Shown: positions 55,483 through 64,000, counted from the first letter of the stretch. The stretch is 64,000 bases of DNA from Castellaniella sp. MT123 (GCF_039614765.1 NZ_CP154879.1:2356001-2420000), one strand, 5' to 3'. Translations and numbers: made by a program. The notes: generated by a model from the letters alone, not told the origin.

Positions 55483-57378
55483 TCACGGCTCGCGAGGCAA
55501 GGCGCCGTACTCGACGACCATCCGGCGCGTGGCTTCGTCATCGGCATCGTCCACGTAGACACGCATGCCCATGCCGATGGCGGTCTCGGTCACTGCCACC
55601 ATCATCTGCACCCCCCCCGGGCTGGAGAGCAGTTCGCGCACGAAGGCGCCCCCCAGCTTCACGTACGCGAAATCCACCTCGTGAATCTTGCGCAGGGCGT
55701 CGGGCTGCTGGTCCAGACCACGCAGTCCCACCGCCATGCCGGTCTCGATGAGCCCTTCGCAAAAGGCCTTGAAGGCGTCCAGGTGGCGGCTCAGGCCATA
55801 AGCATCGAGCTCGACCACGACCCGGCACAGCAGTGCCCGGTCCGCGTATTCGCACACCCGGCGCACCTCGGCCAGATACTGCGCATCCAATAGAGAGGAC
55901 ATCGACATGCGCACCACCAGGACCCCGGGGTGCTCGCCCAGCCAGCTCAATGCCAAGGCCAACGTGCGCATGTCGCAATCGGAGGACAGACCCAGCCGCG
56001 ACGCGGCCGGCATGAACAGGTACCCCGACATCGGCGGCTGGCCGGGGTCGTCTTCCTGCAGACTGAGGGACGCCTCGTAGCGTTCGGCAATGTCGTCGCC
56101 CTCGTATCCTACCCTGCGCACGTCCAGCGACAGCCGGTCATGATCAAGCGCCTGGGAAATCAGGGTGCGCCAGGATGCTTCCCCCATGCGCAGATCGCCG
56201 GTTTCGCGATCGGCATGCGACAGGAATTCGACTTCCGAGTGTCCGGCGCTCTCGGCGCACATGAGCGCCAGATCCAGCCGCGTCAGCACGTCCTTGGGTG
56301 TGCACTGCACGGTATAGTCGGTCAGGGCGAAAGCCCAGCGCGACAAGTTATGGCTGTCGAGCTTTACCCGCAGGGTCTCGAACAATTCATGCAGCCGCTG
56401 GACCGGGCGCATGACCTCCGGCCCGCCGCCCACGGGAAACAGAATCGCGAAGTCCGCGCCAGTCAGACGCGCCGGCAAAGCGCGCGCCTGAGGGTAATCG
56501 GCCAGCACTTCGGTCAGGCGCCCCCCAAGGAGACGCAGCCAGTCATCGATTTCCTGGCGATCGCTCTGGTTTTGCAGACGCGCCATGTCGCGCTGGCGCA
56601 CCAGCAGCACGTAGCCGCTGACAGCCCCCTGCCGGGAATCGTCGCGCAGCACGCGTTTGAGTTCATTGAGAAAGTAAGCGCGGTTGGCCAGGCCAGTGAC
56701 CGGGTCGCGGTTGAGCTCGATCTCCAGTTGCTCGATGCGAGCCATCTGTTCGTCCATGGACGGAGACACCCGCTCGCGGACCTCGTCGAGCAATTCGGTG
56801 TTCTCGACCGTCTCGGTCTGTTTGACCTTGATCTCGGGTGCCTCGTCGGCCGGCGCTTCCCGCAGCACCCGACGCAGCCGCGACAGCAGAGCCGCCAGAA
56901 ACAGCGCCCAGAACGCCCCGATTCCCAGAGCCAGCCAGAGCCACTGCATCACATGCGCCCAGAGCGCGTCGCGCGCGGGCGTGGCATCCAGAACCAGAGC
57001 CAGTTGACCAACATCGGGAATCTGGCGCTGAGCCCGGTGCGGCTGAATATCGGACCAGGCGCTGAACCATGCGGGGGCATCGGCCACGGACGATACACGG
57101 CGGCGCGCCTGGAACAACGTGCCGCCATCCGCGGAATGCAGGGCCAGCTCGGCAAAGCGCCCCTGCTGAAACGCCGCGTCCAGGACCCGCTCCCGGGCAG
57201 CCGGATCCGGCTGGGCGCTGACCAGCAACGCCAGAGTGGCAGCCGCATTCTCGCCATCGATCTGCATCTGGGCATCGAGCTGACGATCCATCAGACGCGT
57301 TCCGACCGCCAGCATGCCCACCAAAATGCAGGCGATGACCAGAGACGAGATCACCAGCAGCTGCCGCACGGATGCCAT
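55483..57378 (-). CDS. LapD-like inner-membrane c-di-GMP receptor with degenerate GGDEF and EAL domains
   Basis: The protein has 631 residues. It has two membrane helices (about 6-26 and 145-165) flanking a LapD/MoxY-type periplasmic domain, a HAMP-like linker and coiled segment to 222, a GGDEF domain from DPVTGLANRAYFLNEL whose active site reads GADFA (307-311), and an EAL-type domain whose motif reads EASL (435-438). Both active sites look inactive, as in Pseudomonas LapD, which binds c-di-GMP and sequesters the protease LapG. No lapG or large adhesin gene is nearby. Two adjacent ATGs (57381, 57378) fit GAGGGC; the second has better spacing. It diverges from the psrA-like gene. Confidence 0.78.
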   Translation of the reverse strand: MASVRQLLVISSLVIACILVGMLAVGTRLMDRQLDAQMQIDGENAAATLALLVSAQPDPAARERVLDAAFQQGRFAELALHSADGGTLFQARRRVSSVADAPAWFSAWSDIQPHRAQRQIPDVGQLALVLDATPARDALWAHVMQWLWLALGIGAFWALFLAALLSRLRRVLREAPADEAPEIKVKQTETVENTELLDEVRERVSPSMDEQMARIEQLEIELNRDPVTGLANRAYFLNELKRVLRDDSRQGAVSGYVLLVRQRDMARLQNQSDRQEIDDWLRLLGGRLTEVLADYPQARALPARLTGADFAILFPVGGGPEVMRPVQRLHELFETLRVKLDSHNLSRWAFALTDYTVQCTPKDVLTRLDLALMCAESAGHSEVEFLSHADRETGDLRMGEASWRTLISQALDHDRLSLDVRRVGYEGDDIAERYEASLSLQEDDPGQPPMSGYLFMPAASRLGLSSDCDMRTLALALSWLGEHPGVLVVRMSMSSLLDAQYLAEVRRVCEYADRALLCRVVVELDAYGLSRHLDAFKAFCEGLIETGMAVGLRGLDQQPDALRKIHEVDFAYVKLGGAFVRELLSSPGGVQMMVAVTETAIGMGMRVYVDDADDEATRRMVVEYGALPREP

Positions 57379-57574
57379 CATGCCCTCATTTATCACTTTG
57401 AAACGAATGCCCGAAGTGTATCCTTTACCCAGCAAATCCCCAAGAAACGCACAGATCACCGTCCTCCCGGACATCCGGCCGCAGCACAACAGATCGCAGG
57501 GCTCAGCACCCCTCCGGAAACACGAGCACCTAGGGGTAACACGGATGTCGGGTCCCGATCCTTTGTGTATAGTT

Positions 57575-57592
57575 TTAAAACAAACGTTTGAA
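57575..57592. promoter_or_regulatory. Putative PsrA-type operator upstream of its own regulator gene
   Basis: TTAAAACAAACGTTTGAA matches the fad-operon operator (16250-16267) at 15 of 18 positions, including the entire right half. It ends seven bases before the psrA-like start codon, so binding would block transcription or initiation: negative autoregulation is likely. Confidence 0.6.
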
Positions 57593-57598
57593 TTACAC

Positions 57599-58360
57599 AT
57601 GACCATATCCCGTTCGACCCTCACCCGCGATGCCATCCTCGATGCCGCCGAACGTCTGTTCGCCGAGCAGGGGCACGACAAGACCTCCATGCGCCAGATC
57701 ACCCGGGCAGCGCAGGTCAACCTGTCCGCGGTCAATTACCACTTCGGCTCGAAAGACGCGCTGATCGAAGCCGTCTTCGAGCGACGGCTGGATGCCCTGA
57801 ACGACGAACGTCTGCGCATCCTGGACACGCTGGAATCCGAGGCCAAGGGTCAGGCACTTAAACCCTCGGCCATCGTCGAGGCCTACTTCGGCCCGCTGGT
57901 GCGCCACGCTTGCAGCGCCGGCGCCGAACGGCGCGCGTTCATGCCGCTGCAGACCACCAGCCTGTCCGATCCGAATGGCGCCATCAGCGCGCTATTCCAG
58001 GCAGAACGTTCCATGGTTGCCCATCGTTTCACACGCGCCCTGCTCACCTCGTTGCCAGGGGTTCCAGAAGCCGAGATCGTCTGGCGTTTTCACTTCATGC
58101 TGGGCGCCACGGCCTACGCGATCATGGGCGCCGAGAGCTCCAGCCAGGTCCTGAACCTGCAAGGCGACAGCAGTCCGACCGCCGACGCGCTGCTCAGCCG
58201 CCTGATGGCGTTCCTGCTGGGCGGCCTGCGTGCTCCATTGCCGACTCAGACTCCATCTCTGCCCGACCTTCCGGACGGACAGAGCCAATCGCAGACCGGA
58301 CGCGTCGGGGGAATGACGGCCGGCCGCAACTCAGCCGTACCGGCACAGGGGGACTTATGA
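57599..58360 (+). CDS. psrA: TetR-family regulator of fatty-acid degradation (PsrA-like)
   Basis: This DNA-binding repressor has 253 residues. The N-terminal TetR helix-turn-helix is RDAILDAAERLFAEQGHDKTSMRQITRAAQVNLSAVNYHFGSKDALIEAVFERRL (about 9-63); the NLSAVNYHFGSK segment is characteristic of PsrA-type proteins that sense long-chain acyl groups. The C-terminal ligand domain runs to about 215, with a polar tail of 35. The ATG at 57599 is used although an open frame continues upstream through the operator; no Shine-Dalgarno sequence is visible. It heads the fadL-fadD region. The assignment rests on sequence features plus the matching operators. Confidence 0.75.
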   Translation: MTISRSTLTRDAILDAAERLFAEQGHDKTSMRQITRAAQVNLSAVNYHFGSKDALIEAVFERRLDALNDERLRILDTLESEAKGQALKPSAIVEAYFGPLVRHACSAGAERRAFMPLQTTSLSDPNGAISALFQAERSMVAHRFTRALLTSLPGVPEAEIVWRFHFMLGATAYAIMGAESSSQVLNLQGDSSPTADALLSRLMAFLLGGLRAPLPTQTPSLPDLPDGQSQSQTGRVGGMTAGRNSAVPAQGDL

Positions 58361-58427
58361 CACCAGACGATGGGTAACCCGATTCCCGCGCCGGACTGAT
58401 CCCGGCCCTTTTCTGATCTTCGTCCAA

Positions 58428-58458
58428 CGCTGTGCCTCGTGGCACAGCGCGGGTTTTT
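58428..58458 (+). terminator. Likely terminator or leader hairpin between psrA and fadL
   Basis: CGCTGTGCC and GGCACAGCG form a 9-bp stem with a four-base loop, followed by CGGG and a run of five T. It would end the psrA transcript 68 bp past its stop; the short gap before the T run lowers confidence. Confidence 0.6.
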
Positions 58459-58517
58459 GCACGCCTGAATTTTGCGGGGCTCCAGGCCCCAGTCCGTTTC
58501 ATCCAGGAGGAGACATA

Positions 58518-59858
58518 ATGAAATTGCACCACCCGATCAAGACTCTGTCGGCCGTGATCGTCGGCCTTGGCACCGTCGGCGCAGCCCATGGCGCCGGCTT
58601 CCAGCTGCTGGAGCAGAACGGTAGCGGCCTGGGCAGCGCCTACGCCGGTTCGGCCGCTATCGCCGAAGACGCCAGCACGGTGTATTACAACCCCGCCGGC
58701 ATGACGCTGCTGCCTGGCATGAATGCATCCGCCGGCGCCGTGGCGATCAAGCCAAGCTTCAAATTCTCGAATGGCGGCAGCACCAGCCCCACCGGTCAGC
58801 CCGCGACCGGCGGCAACGGCGGCGATGCCGGTTCATGGGGCGCGGCTCCGAACGCCTATTTCACTTGGGAAGTCACCCCGCGCTGGTGGCTGGGCCTGGG
58901 CGTGGGTGCGCCCTTTGGCCTGATGACGGACTACCAGCAAGGCTGGGCCGGCCGCTATCATTCCGAGAAATTCTCGATCGAAAGCATCAACATCAACCCG
59001 TCCATCGCCTTCAAGGCCACCGACACCCTGTCCATCGGCGCGGGCCTGAACTGGATGCAGCTGGATGCGGACTATCGGAAAGCAGTCCCCGGAATCATGC
59101 AGCCTGGCGGCGGCGGGGTACCAGGTTACTACGGTGACCTCAGTGCCCGAGTCAAGGCGAAAGGGGATGCCTGGGGCTGGAATGCCGGGATCCTCTGGCA
59201 GGCTACGCCAGATACCCGTTTCGGTTTGTCCTATCGATCCAAAATCAAGATAGATGCGGACGGCACGACGACGATCGCCAACCGGAACATCAACCCAGCG
59301 GCAGGCTTTGGTACCGGCGGCGGCATCATCAACGCCCTGAGCGGCGCCTATTACGCGGAAACTTCCGTTGAACTGCCTGATACCGCCATTCTTAGCGTGG
59401 TACATAGCCTGAACGACCGCTGGACGTTGCTCGGTGATGTCTCCTGGACCGGATGGAGCAGCATCCCCAATCTGACGATCGACACCGCGCATCCAAATCC
59501 CGCCGCTCAGAAGAGCAAACTCGACCTGCGCTTCAAGGATGCCTGGCGCGTGGCCCTGGGCGCCCACTACAGGTACAGCGACAGCTGGACCTTCAAGGGC
59601 GGCGTGGCTTGGGATCAGTCGCCCGTGCAAAGCGACACCTATCGTCCCGCATCCCTGCCGGACAACGACCGCTACTGGGTCTCGATCGGCGCGAAATACA
59701 ACTTCAGCAAGAGCACGAGCATCGATCTTGGCTACGCCCACCTGTTCGTCAAGAGCACCTCGGTGAACAACACGTCGGCGCCGACAGCCGGTACGCTGAG
59801 GGGCGACTACAAGAGCAGCGCCGATCTGATCGGCCTGCAGTTCTCGCACCAGTTCTGA
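58518..59858 (+). CDS. fadL: Outer-membrane long-chain fatty-acid transporter (FadL/OmpP1/TodX family)
   Basis: This beta-barrel channel has 446 residues. A signal peptide ends at AAHGA; the mature N-terminus GFQLLEQNGSGLGSAYAGSAAIAEDASTVYYNPAGMTLL is the FadL hatch signature, with the NPA kink that opens the channel. The barrel ends in LQFSHQF with the terminal phenylalanine required for assembly. AGGAGGAG precedes the ATG. It lies between the PsrA-like regulator and the activation genes, supporting fatty-acid or hydrophobic-compound uptake. Confidence 0.9.
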   Translation: MKLHHPIKTLSAVIVGLGTVGAAHGAGFQLLEQNGSGLGSAYAGSAAIAEDASTVYYNPAGMTLLPGMNASAGAVAIKPSFKFSNGGSTSPTGQPATGGNGGDAGSWGAAPNAYFTWEVTPRWWLGLGVGAPFGLMTDYQQGWAGRYHSEKFSIESININPSIAFKATDTLSIGAGLNWMQLDADYRKAVPGIMQPGGGGVPGYYGDLSARVKAKGDAWGWNAGILWQATPDTRFGLSYRSKIKIDADGTTTIANRNINPAAGFGTGGGIINALSGAYYAETSVELPDTAILSVVHSLNDRWTLLGDVSWTGWSSIPNLTIDTAHPNPAAQKSKLDLRFKDAWRVALGAHYRYSDSWTFKGGVAWDQSPVQSDTYRPASLPDNDRYWVSIGAKYNFSKSTSIDLGYAHLFVKSTSVNNTSAPTAGTLRGDYKSSADLIGLQFSHQF

Positions 59859-59879
59859 TGAATCGGGCGGGACACTAGC

Positions 59880-60407
59880 ATGAAGTTGTCGCAGCTGTCC
59901 CGCCTGCCGCCCCGGTGGCGGGCCCGGGCCATGCGCGCGGGCTACAACCTGCATCCGGCCTTTCGCGCCACGGGCGGCCGGGTGATTCATGTCTCCCCTG
60001 ATCTGCTGCACATTCGCGTGCGCCTGGCGCTGACACGGCGCACGCGCAATCTGGTGGGCTCCATCTACGGCGGATCCCTGTTCGCCGTGACCGACGGAGT
60101 CCATGTCGGCATGCTGATGGCACGACTGGGACGCGAGGCCATCATCTGGGACAAGGCCGCCACGATCCGCTACCGCAAACCGGCATTCTGCACGCTGACC
60201 GGCGATTTCACGCTATCCGAGGCCGATCTGCAGGACATCCGCGAGGCACTGGACCGCGACCATGAGACCGAACGCACCTACCCCGTCGAGCTGAAGGGAC
60301 CGGACGGCACGGTCTACACCGAAGTGTGGCGCACCATCTACCTGGCCGACAAGGCCTGGTACAAACATCACAAGCTGCGCCTCGGCGCGGCAGGAGACGC
60401 ATCATGA
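59880..60407 (+). CDS. Hotdog-fold protein, DUF4442/PaaI-like thioesterase family
   Basis: The 175-residue protein has the DUF4442 layout: MRAGYNLHPAFRATGGRVIHVSPDLLHIRVRLALTRRTRNLVGSIYGGSLFAVTDGVHVGMLM (hotdog helix), then WDKAATIRYRKPAFCTLTGDFTL and a C-terminal VWRTIYLADK. The NxxGSIYGGSLFA segment is where acyl-CoA thioesterases bind CoA. It lies 21 bp after fadL and overlaps the next gene by four bases. An acyl-CoA thioesterase is plausible but not shown. Confidence 0.7.
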   Translation: MKLSQLSRLPPRWRARAMRAGYNLHPAFRATGGRVIHVSPDLLHIRVRLALTRRTRNLVGSIYGGSLFAVTDGVHVGMLMARLGREAIIWDKAATIRYRKPAFCTLTGDFTLSEADLQDIREALDRDHETERTYPVELKGPDGTVYTEVWRTIYLADKAWYKHHKLRLGAAGDAS

Positions 60408-61000
60408 TGACTTATTTGAAAACGCGGGCGGCGGGCGCCGCACTGGCCGCGATCGGCCTGTGCACGGTCCCGGCCACCCAAGCCATGACGGTCGGCAAGA
60501 TCAATGTGCCCGAGCAGCAGTCCGTGGCCGGCCAGAACCTGGTGCTCAATGGTGCCGGCCTGCGCCAGCGCTTCGTCTTTCAGGTCTACGTCGCCGCGCT
60601 GTATCGTCCGCAACCGACCCACGATGCCCAGGCGATCGTGAGCAGCCAGGAACCGCAGATGCTGCGCCTGACGCTCTTGCGCGACATCAACAGCAAAGCG
60701 CTGACGGACGCTCTGAACGACGGGCTGAAAGCCAATAATACAGAGATCGAACTGGCCGCAATGGGCGGCACGATCAAGGCGTTCGAAACCTTCATGGCAA
60801 CGGGCGGCGAAGGGAAGTCCGGCGACTTGGTGGACATCACGTTCAATCGGGGCAAGGTCTCGGTATCATTCAAGGGCAAGGCATTAGGCGAGGTCGACGA
60901 CCCCCGCTTCGCCGCTGCGCTCCTGAAAGTCTGGCTGGGTTCCTCCCCGGCGCAGGAATCGCTGAAATCGGCCCTGCTGGGCCAAAAAACCACAAACTGA
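60404..61000 (+). CDS. Exported chalcone-isomerase-like protein
   Basis: The protein has 198 residues; a signal peptide (AAGAALAAIGLCTVPATQA) precedes a domain of the chalcone-isomerase-like type: NLVLNGAGLRQRFVFQVYVAALYRPQPTHDAQAI, then LLRDINSKALTDALNDGLKANN and the C-terminal LGEVDDPRFAAALLKVWLGSSPAQESLKSALLG. Plant relatives bind fatty acids. It would act in the periplasm. The ATG overlaps the previous stop and AGGAG precedes it. Its place between a thioesterase-like gene and fadD suggests a fatty-acid role. Confidence 0.72.
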   Translation: MMTYLKTRAAGAALAAIGLCTVPATQAMTVGKINVPEQQSVAGQNLVLNGAGLRQRFVFQVYVAALYRPQPTHDAQAIVSSQEPQMLRLTLLRDINSKALTDALNDGLKANNTEIELAAMGGTIKAFETFMATGGEGKSGDLVDITFNRGKVSVSFKGKALGEVDDPRFAAALLKVWLGSSPAQESLKSALLGQKTTN

Positions 61001-61031
61001 TTTTCCCCGATTGGCTATAAGGAACCGCATC

Positions 61032-62738
61032 ATGGAACGCATCTGGCTGGAACATTACCCGGAAGGGGTGCCGGCTGACATCACGGATCAGGCCGCCGCC
61101 TATTCATCGCTGGCCGACCTGTTCGAGACAAGCTGCCGGCAGTACGCCAGCAACACGGCATACATCAGCATGGGTGCGTCCATGACTTATGCGCGGACGC
61201 ACCAGAAGGCGCAGGCCTTCGCGGCCTGGCTGCAATCCCAGGGCGTGGTCAAGGGCGATCGGGTCGCCCTGATGATGCCCAATCTGCTGCAGTACCCGAT
61301 CTGCCTGTTCGGCACGCTGATGGCCGGTGCAGTCGTGGTCAACACCAACCCGCTGTACACCACGCACGAACTGCACCATCAGCTGGCGGACTCGGGCGCC
61401 ACCACCGTTGTCGTGGCGGAGAACTTCGCCCATACGCTGCAGGAGGCCCTGCCGGGCACGGCCGTGACGCGCATCGTAGTGACCTCGCTGGGCGAGATGC
61501 TGGGCTTTCCGAAAGGCTCGATCACCGACCTGGTGGTCCGTCACGTCAAGAAGCTGGTGCCAGCCTGGCAGATTCGCGGGGCGCTGCGCCTGCGCGACGT
61601 GCTGGCCGCCGGTGCGCAGCAGGCCTATCGGCGCCCGGCACTGGCGCACAGCGACCTGGCGGCACTGCAATACACCGGTGGCACCACGGGCGTGGCCAAG
61701 GGCGCCATGCTCAGCCATGGCAACCTGATTTCCAATGTCTGCCAGGCCTACAGCTGGGTCAAGCCCTTCTGCCAGGGCGAACGCGAATGCGTGGTCACAG
61801 CCCTGCCCCTCTACCATATCTTCGCGTTGACGGCGAACTGCCTGACCTTCATGAAACTCGGCGCAAGCAACCTGCTGATCGTCAACCCGCGCGACATCCC
61901 CGGCTTCGTCAAGGAACTGGGCACGGTGAAGTTCACGGCACTGACGGGGGTGAACACCCTGTTCAACGCCCTGCTGAACAACCCCGACTTCGCCCGGCTG
62001 GACTTCAGCAGCCTGCGGATCGCGCTGGGGGGCGGCATGGCGGTCCAGGAAGCCATCGCCACCCGCTGGCTGCAGGTCACGGGCAAGCCCATTGCCCAGG
62101 CTTATGGTCTGACAGAAACGTCACCGGCCGTCACCATCAACCCGCTGGACAAGATCGACTTCAATGGCTCCATCGGCCTGCCGGTGCCATCCACCCTGGT
62201 CGCCGTGCGCAACGACAACCGCACCATGGCCATTGGCGAATCCGGCGAGATCTGCGTGAAAGGCCCGCAGGTCACCGCCGGCTACTGGAACCGCCCCGAG
62301 GAAACCGCACAGGTTTTCGATGCCGACGGCTGGCTGCTGACGGGCGACATCGGCTACATGAACGACAAGGGCTACGTCTTCCTGCTGGATCGCAAGAAAG
62401 ACATGATCCTGGTGTCCGGTTTCAACGTCTACCCGAACGAGGTCGAGGCCGCCGCCATGGAACACCCCGGCATCCGCGAGGCCGCCGCCATCGGTGTTCC
62501 CAGCGAGCATTCGGGCGAAGCAGTCAAGCTCTATGTGATTCGCAAGGATCCCGCACTGACGGAGGCCGAGGTCATCGCCCATTGCCGCACGCTGCTGACG
62601 GGCTACAAGGTGCCCAAGTTCGTGGAGTTCCGCGATGATCTGCCGCGCAGCAACGTGGGCAAGATCCTGCGCAAGGAACTGCGCAACGAGGTGCTCGGCC
62701 AACAGACGACACACCAGAGGACCGCCCGGAAGGCCTGA
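61032..62738 (+). CDS. fadD: Long-chain acyl-CoA synthetase
   Basis: FadD activates imported fatty acids to acyl-CoA via acyl-AMP at the inner membrane. It has 568 residues. The AMP-binding P-loop is YTGGTTGVAKGAMLSHGN (near 214), followed by QAYGLTETSPAVTINP, the GYWNRPEETAQVF/GWLLTGDIGYMNDKGYVFLLDRKKDMI region with the FadD hinge, and the C-terminal catalytic lysine region RSNVGKILRKELR. The ATG at 61032 behind AAGGAACC is preferred over an upstream in-frame codon. It is the last gene of the uptake cluster. Confidence 0.93.
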   Translation: MERIWLEHYPEGVPADITDQAAAYSSLADLFETSCRQYASNTAYISMGASMTYARTHQKAQAFAAWLQSQGVVKGDRVALMMPNLLQYPICLFGTLMAGAVVVNTNPLYTTHELHHQLADSGATTVVVAENFAHTLQEALPGTAVTRIVVTSLGEMLGFPKGSITDLVVRHVKKLVPAWQIRGALRLRDVLAAGAQQAYRRPALAHSDLAALQYTGGTTGVAKGAMLSHGNLISNVCQAYSWVKPFCQGERECVVTALPLYHIFALTANCLTFMKLGASNLLIVNPRDIPGFVKELGTVKFTALTGVNTLFNALLNNPDFARLDFSSLRIALGGGMAVQEAIATRWLQVTGKPIAQAYGLTETSPAVTINPLDKIDFNGSIGLPVPSTLVAVRNDNRTMAIGESGEICVKGPQVTAGYWNRPEETAQVFDADGWLLTGDIGYMNDKGYVFLLDRKKDMILVSGFNVYPNEVEAAAMEHPGIREAAAIGVPSEHSGEAVKLYVIRKDPALTEAEVIAHCRTLLTGYKVPKFVEFRDDLPRSNVGKILRKELRNEVLGQQTTHQRTARKA

Positions 62739-62746
62739 TCCGGCCC

Positions 62747-62772
62747 GCCGGACACAGGCCGTTGTGTCCGGC
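62747..62772. terminator. Stem-loop between convergent fadD and ggt
   Basis: A perfect 10-bp stem (GCCGGACACA/TGTGTCCGGC) with a six-base loop lies directly between the convergent genes. It probably ends transcription from both sides, but lacks a U tract on either side. Confidence 0.4.
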
Positions 62773-62791
62773 GAAAGCCCGGCCAGGGTGA

Positions 62792-64000
62792 TCAATACCC
62801 CAGCGTGCGCCCGTCGGGGTTGCGCGGATCCGATGCGCCATACAGCACACCATCACGCACCTGGATGGTCTGGGTACGACCCATCGTGGGCTTGAGCGCA
62901 ATGTGATGACCGTAGCTGCGCAGCAGTCTCAGCGTATCCGGACTGAAGCCCTTTTCCACCCGCAGCTCGTCTGGCCACCACTGGTGGTGAAAACGCGGTG
63001 TCGCGGCGGCCTCGGCGGGATTCATACCAAAGTCGATCGCATCGGTCACGGTTTCCAGCACCGTGGTGATGATGCGCGCGCCGCCCGGACTGCCCGTCAC
63101 CAGCCAGGGGCGCCCGTCCTTCAGCACCAGGGTCGGGGTCATCGAGGACAGTGGCCGTTTGCCCGGCTGGATGGCGTTGGCCTCGCCGCCGATCAGTCCG
63201 TAGACGTTGGCCACCCCAGGTTTGGCCGAGAAATCGTCCATCTCGTTGTTCAGCAGGATCCCGGTGCCATCGGCCACAATGCCGGACCCGAAATTGGTGT
63301 TCAGCGTGTAGGTCACGGCCACGGCGTTACCGGCGGCGTCCACCACGGAAAAATGCGTGGTCTGGTCGCTTTCGTAAGGTTGCGGCTTGCCCGGGTGGAT
63401 CTGTGACGACGGCCGCGCATGGGTGGGATCGATGGTCGCCGCCAGATGGCGCGCATATGTCTTGGAGGTCAGCCCGGCCACGGGTACCTTCACGAAATCG
63501 GCATCGCCGAGATACTCCGAGCGGTCCGCATAGGCCAGCTTCATGGCCTCGGCCATGTGATGAATCGTCTGCGCGCTGCCAGCCCCCCAGTCGGCCATGG
63601 GCCAGCCTTCCATCATGTTCAGGATCTGCACCAGATGGATACCGCCCGAGCTGGGTGGGGGCATGGTCACGACCCGGTAGCCACGATACGTCCCGACGAT
63701 GGGTGCGCGTTCGACGACACGGTAATTGCGCAGGTCATCGGCCGTGATGAGGCCGCCGTGCTTGCTCATCTCGGCCACGATCCTGTCGCCGATCGACCCC
63801 CGGTAGAAAGCATCCGCCCCCTGTCGGGCGATCAGACGCATGGAGCGGGCGAGGTCACGCTGCACCAGCGGGGCGCCCTCGGGTAGCGGCTTGCCATCAC
63901 GCCAGAAGATGGCCCGCGTCGCCGGCCACTGGCCCATGGATTTTTTCGTATGCACCAGGGTTTCCGCCAGCGTCTGGCTGACCGGATAGCCGCGTTCGGC
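62792..64000 (-). CDS. ggt: Gamma-glutamyltransferase, C-terminal part, cut by the window edge
   Basis: This periplasmic enzyme cleaves glutathione and other gamma-glutamyl compounds. The visible 402 residues end the large subunit and cover the whole small subunit. The autocatalytic cleavage site and nucleophilic threonine lie in SDQTTHFSVVD; further motifs are VAVTYTLNTNFGSGIVADGTGILLNNEMDDF, KRPLSSMTPTLVLKDGRPWLVTGSPGGARIIT. The frame is open to base 64000, so the signal peptide and N-terminus are outside. It converges with fadD. Confidence 0.94.
   Translation of the reverse strand, partial: AERGYPVSQTLAETLVHTKKSMGQWPATRAIFWRDGKPLPEGAPLVQRDLARSMRLIARQGADAFYRGSIGDRIVAEMSKHGGLITADDLRNYRVVERAPIVGTYRGYRVVTMPPPSSGGIHLVQILNMMEGWPMADWGAGSAQTIHHMAEAMKLAYADRSEYLGDADFVKVPVAGLTSKTYARHLAATIDPTHARPSSQIHPGKPQPYESDQTTHFSVVDAAGNAVAVTYTLNTNFGSGIVADGTGILLNNEMDDFSAKPGVANVYGLIGGEANAIQPGKRPLSSMTPTLVLKDGRPWLVTGSPGGARIITTVLETVTDAIDFGMNPAEAAATPRFHHQWWPDELRVEKGFSPDTLRLLRSYGHHIALKPTMGRTQTIQVRDGVLYGASDPRNPDGRTLGY

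Noticed and set aside
57314-57598. Upstream extension of the psrA-like gene by 95 codons
   Set aside because: It would place the operator and promoter inside the gene, and the added residues show no TetR similarity; the family N-terminus begins at 57599.
1-64000. CRISPR array, prophage, integrase-tRNA attachment site or restriction-modification island
   Set aside because: No regularly spaced direct repeats, phage structural genes, integrase or tRNA was seen; gene density and housekeeping content are uniform.

Overview
The window is a GC-rich, densely coded stretch of a betaproteobacterial chromosome, most likely Burkholderiales and probably Alcaligenaceae (Bordetella/Castellaniella-like). 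This placement is an inference from gene content and order: hemE next to priA, mlaFEDAC followed by an ABC-2 exporter, ibaG, murA and a compact his operon ending in hinT and tatABC, and a PsrA-type regulator of beta-oxidation. No rRNA, tRNA, CRISPR array, prophage or intact insertion sequence was seen. Almost everything is housekeeping.

Layout. 1-3 kb: priA (cut by the left edge), hemE and a small regulator, all leftward. 3-12.4 kb: an alanine/glycine-type Na+ symporter, then leftward pgi followed by a complete D-Ala-D-Ala dipeptide operon in the E. coli ddpXABCDF order. 12.5-16.1 kb: a two-gene beta-oxidation operon (FadN-type bifunctional enzyme plus thiolase) behind a perfect palindromic operator. 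16.3-19 kb: a transposase-derived RAYT-like gene without catalytic motifs, and an orphan siderophore-type permease/ATPase pair. 19-25.5 kb: gltBD behind an AT-rich leader. 25.6-27.7 kb: a leftward ECF sigma, zinc-type anti-sigma and CnrX/ZraP-like sensor cassette plus a small exported protein, with two near-identical ECF-type promoters. 27.8-33.5 kb: mlaF-E-D-A-C, a 196-bp element with 24-bp perfect terminal inverted repeats, and an ABC-2 exporter. 33.5-43.3 kb: ibaG, murA, hisGDBHAFIE (no hisC), a HIT protein and tatABC. 43.3-46 kb: dsbD and cutA, leftward. 46.1-55.5 kb: the spc and alpha ribosomal operons as one leftward block from rplN to rplQ, with its own promoter and terminator and two strong intergenic hairpins around rpoA. 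55.5-57.4 kb: a LapD-like c-di-GMP receptor. 57.6-62.7 kb: a fatty-acid uptake and activation cluster (psrA-like regulator, fadL, hotdog protein, chalcone-isomerase-like protein, fadD). 62.8 kb to the right edge: gamma-glutamyltransferase, cut by the edge.

How the parts connect. The PsrA-like regulator near 58 kb and the beta-oxidation operon near 14 kb carry matching operators (15 of 18 bases), so one regulator probably links import and activation with degradation, 41 kb apart. The sigma cassette appears to be a small self-contained envelope or metal stress circuit that activates itself and one exported protein. The DdpX-transporter operon, the symporter, gltBD and gamma-glutamyltransferase suggest a lifestyle built on peptides and amino acids. 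The most noteworthy items are the sigma regulon, the dead RAYT-like gene, the inverted-repeat element where mlaB is often found, and the structured RNA segments in the alpha operon.
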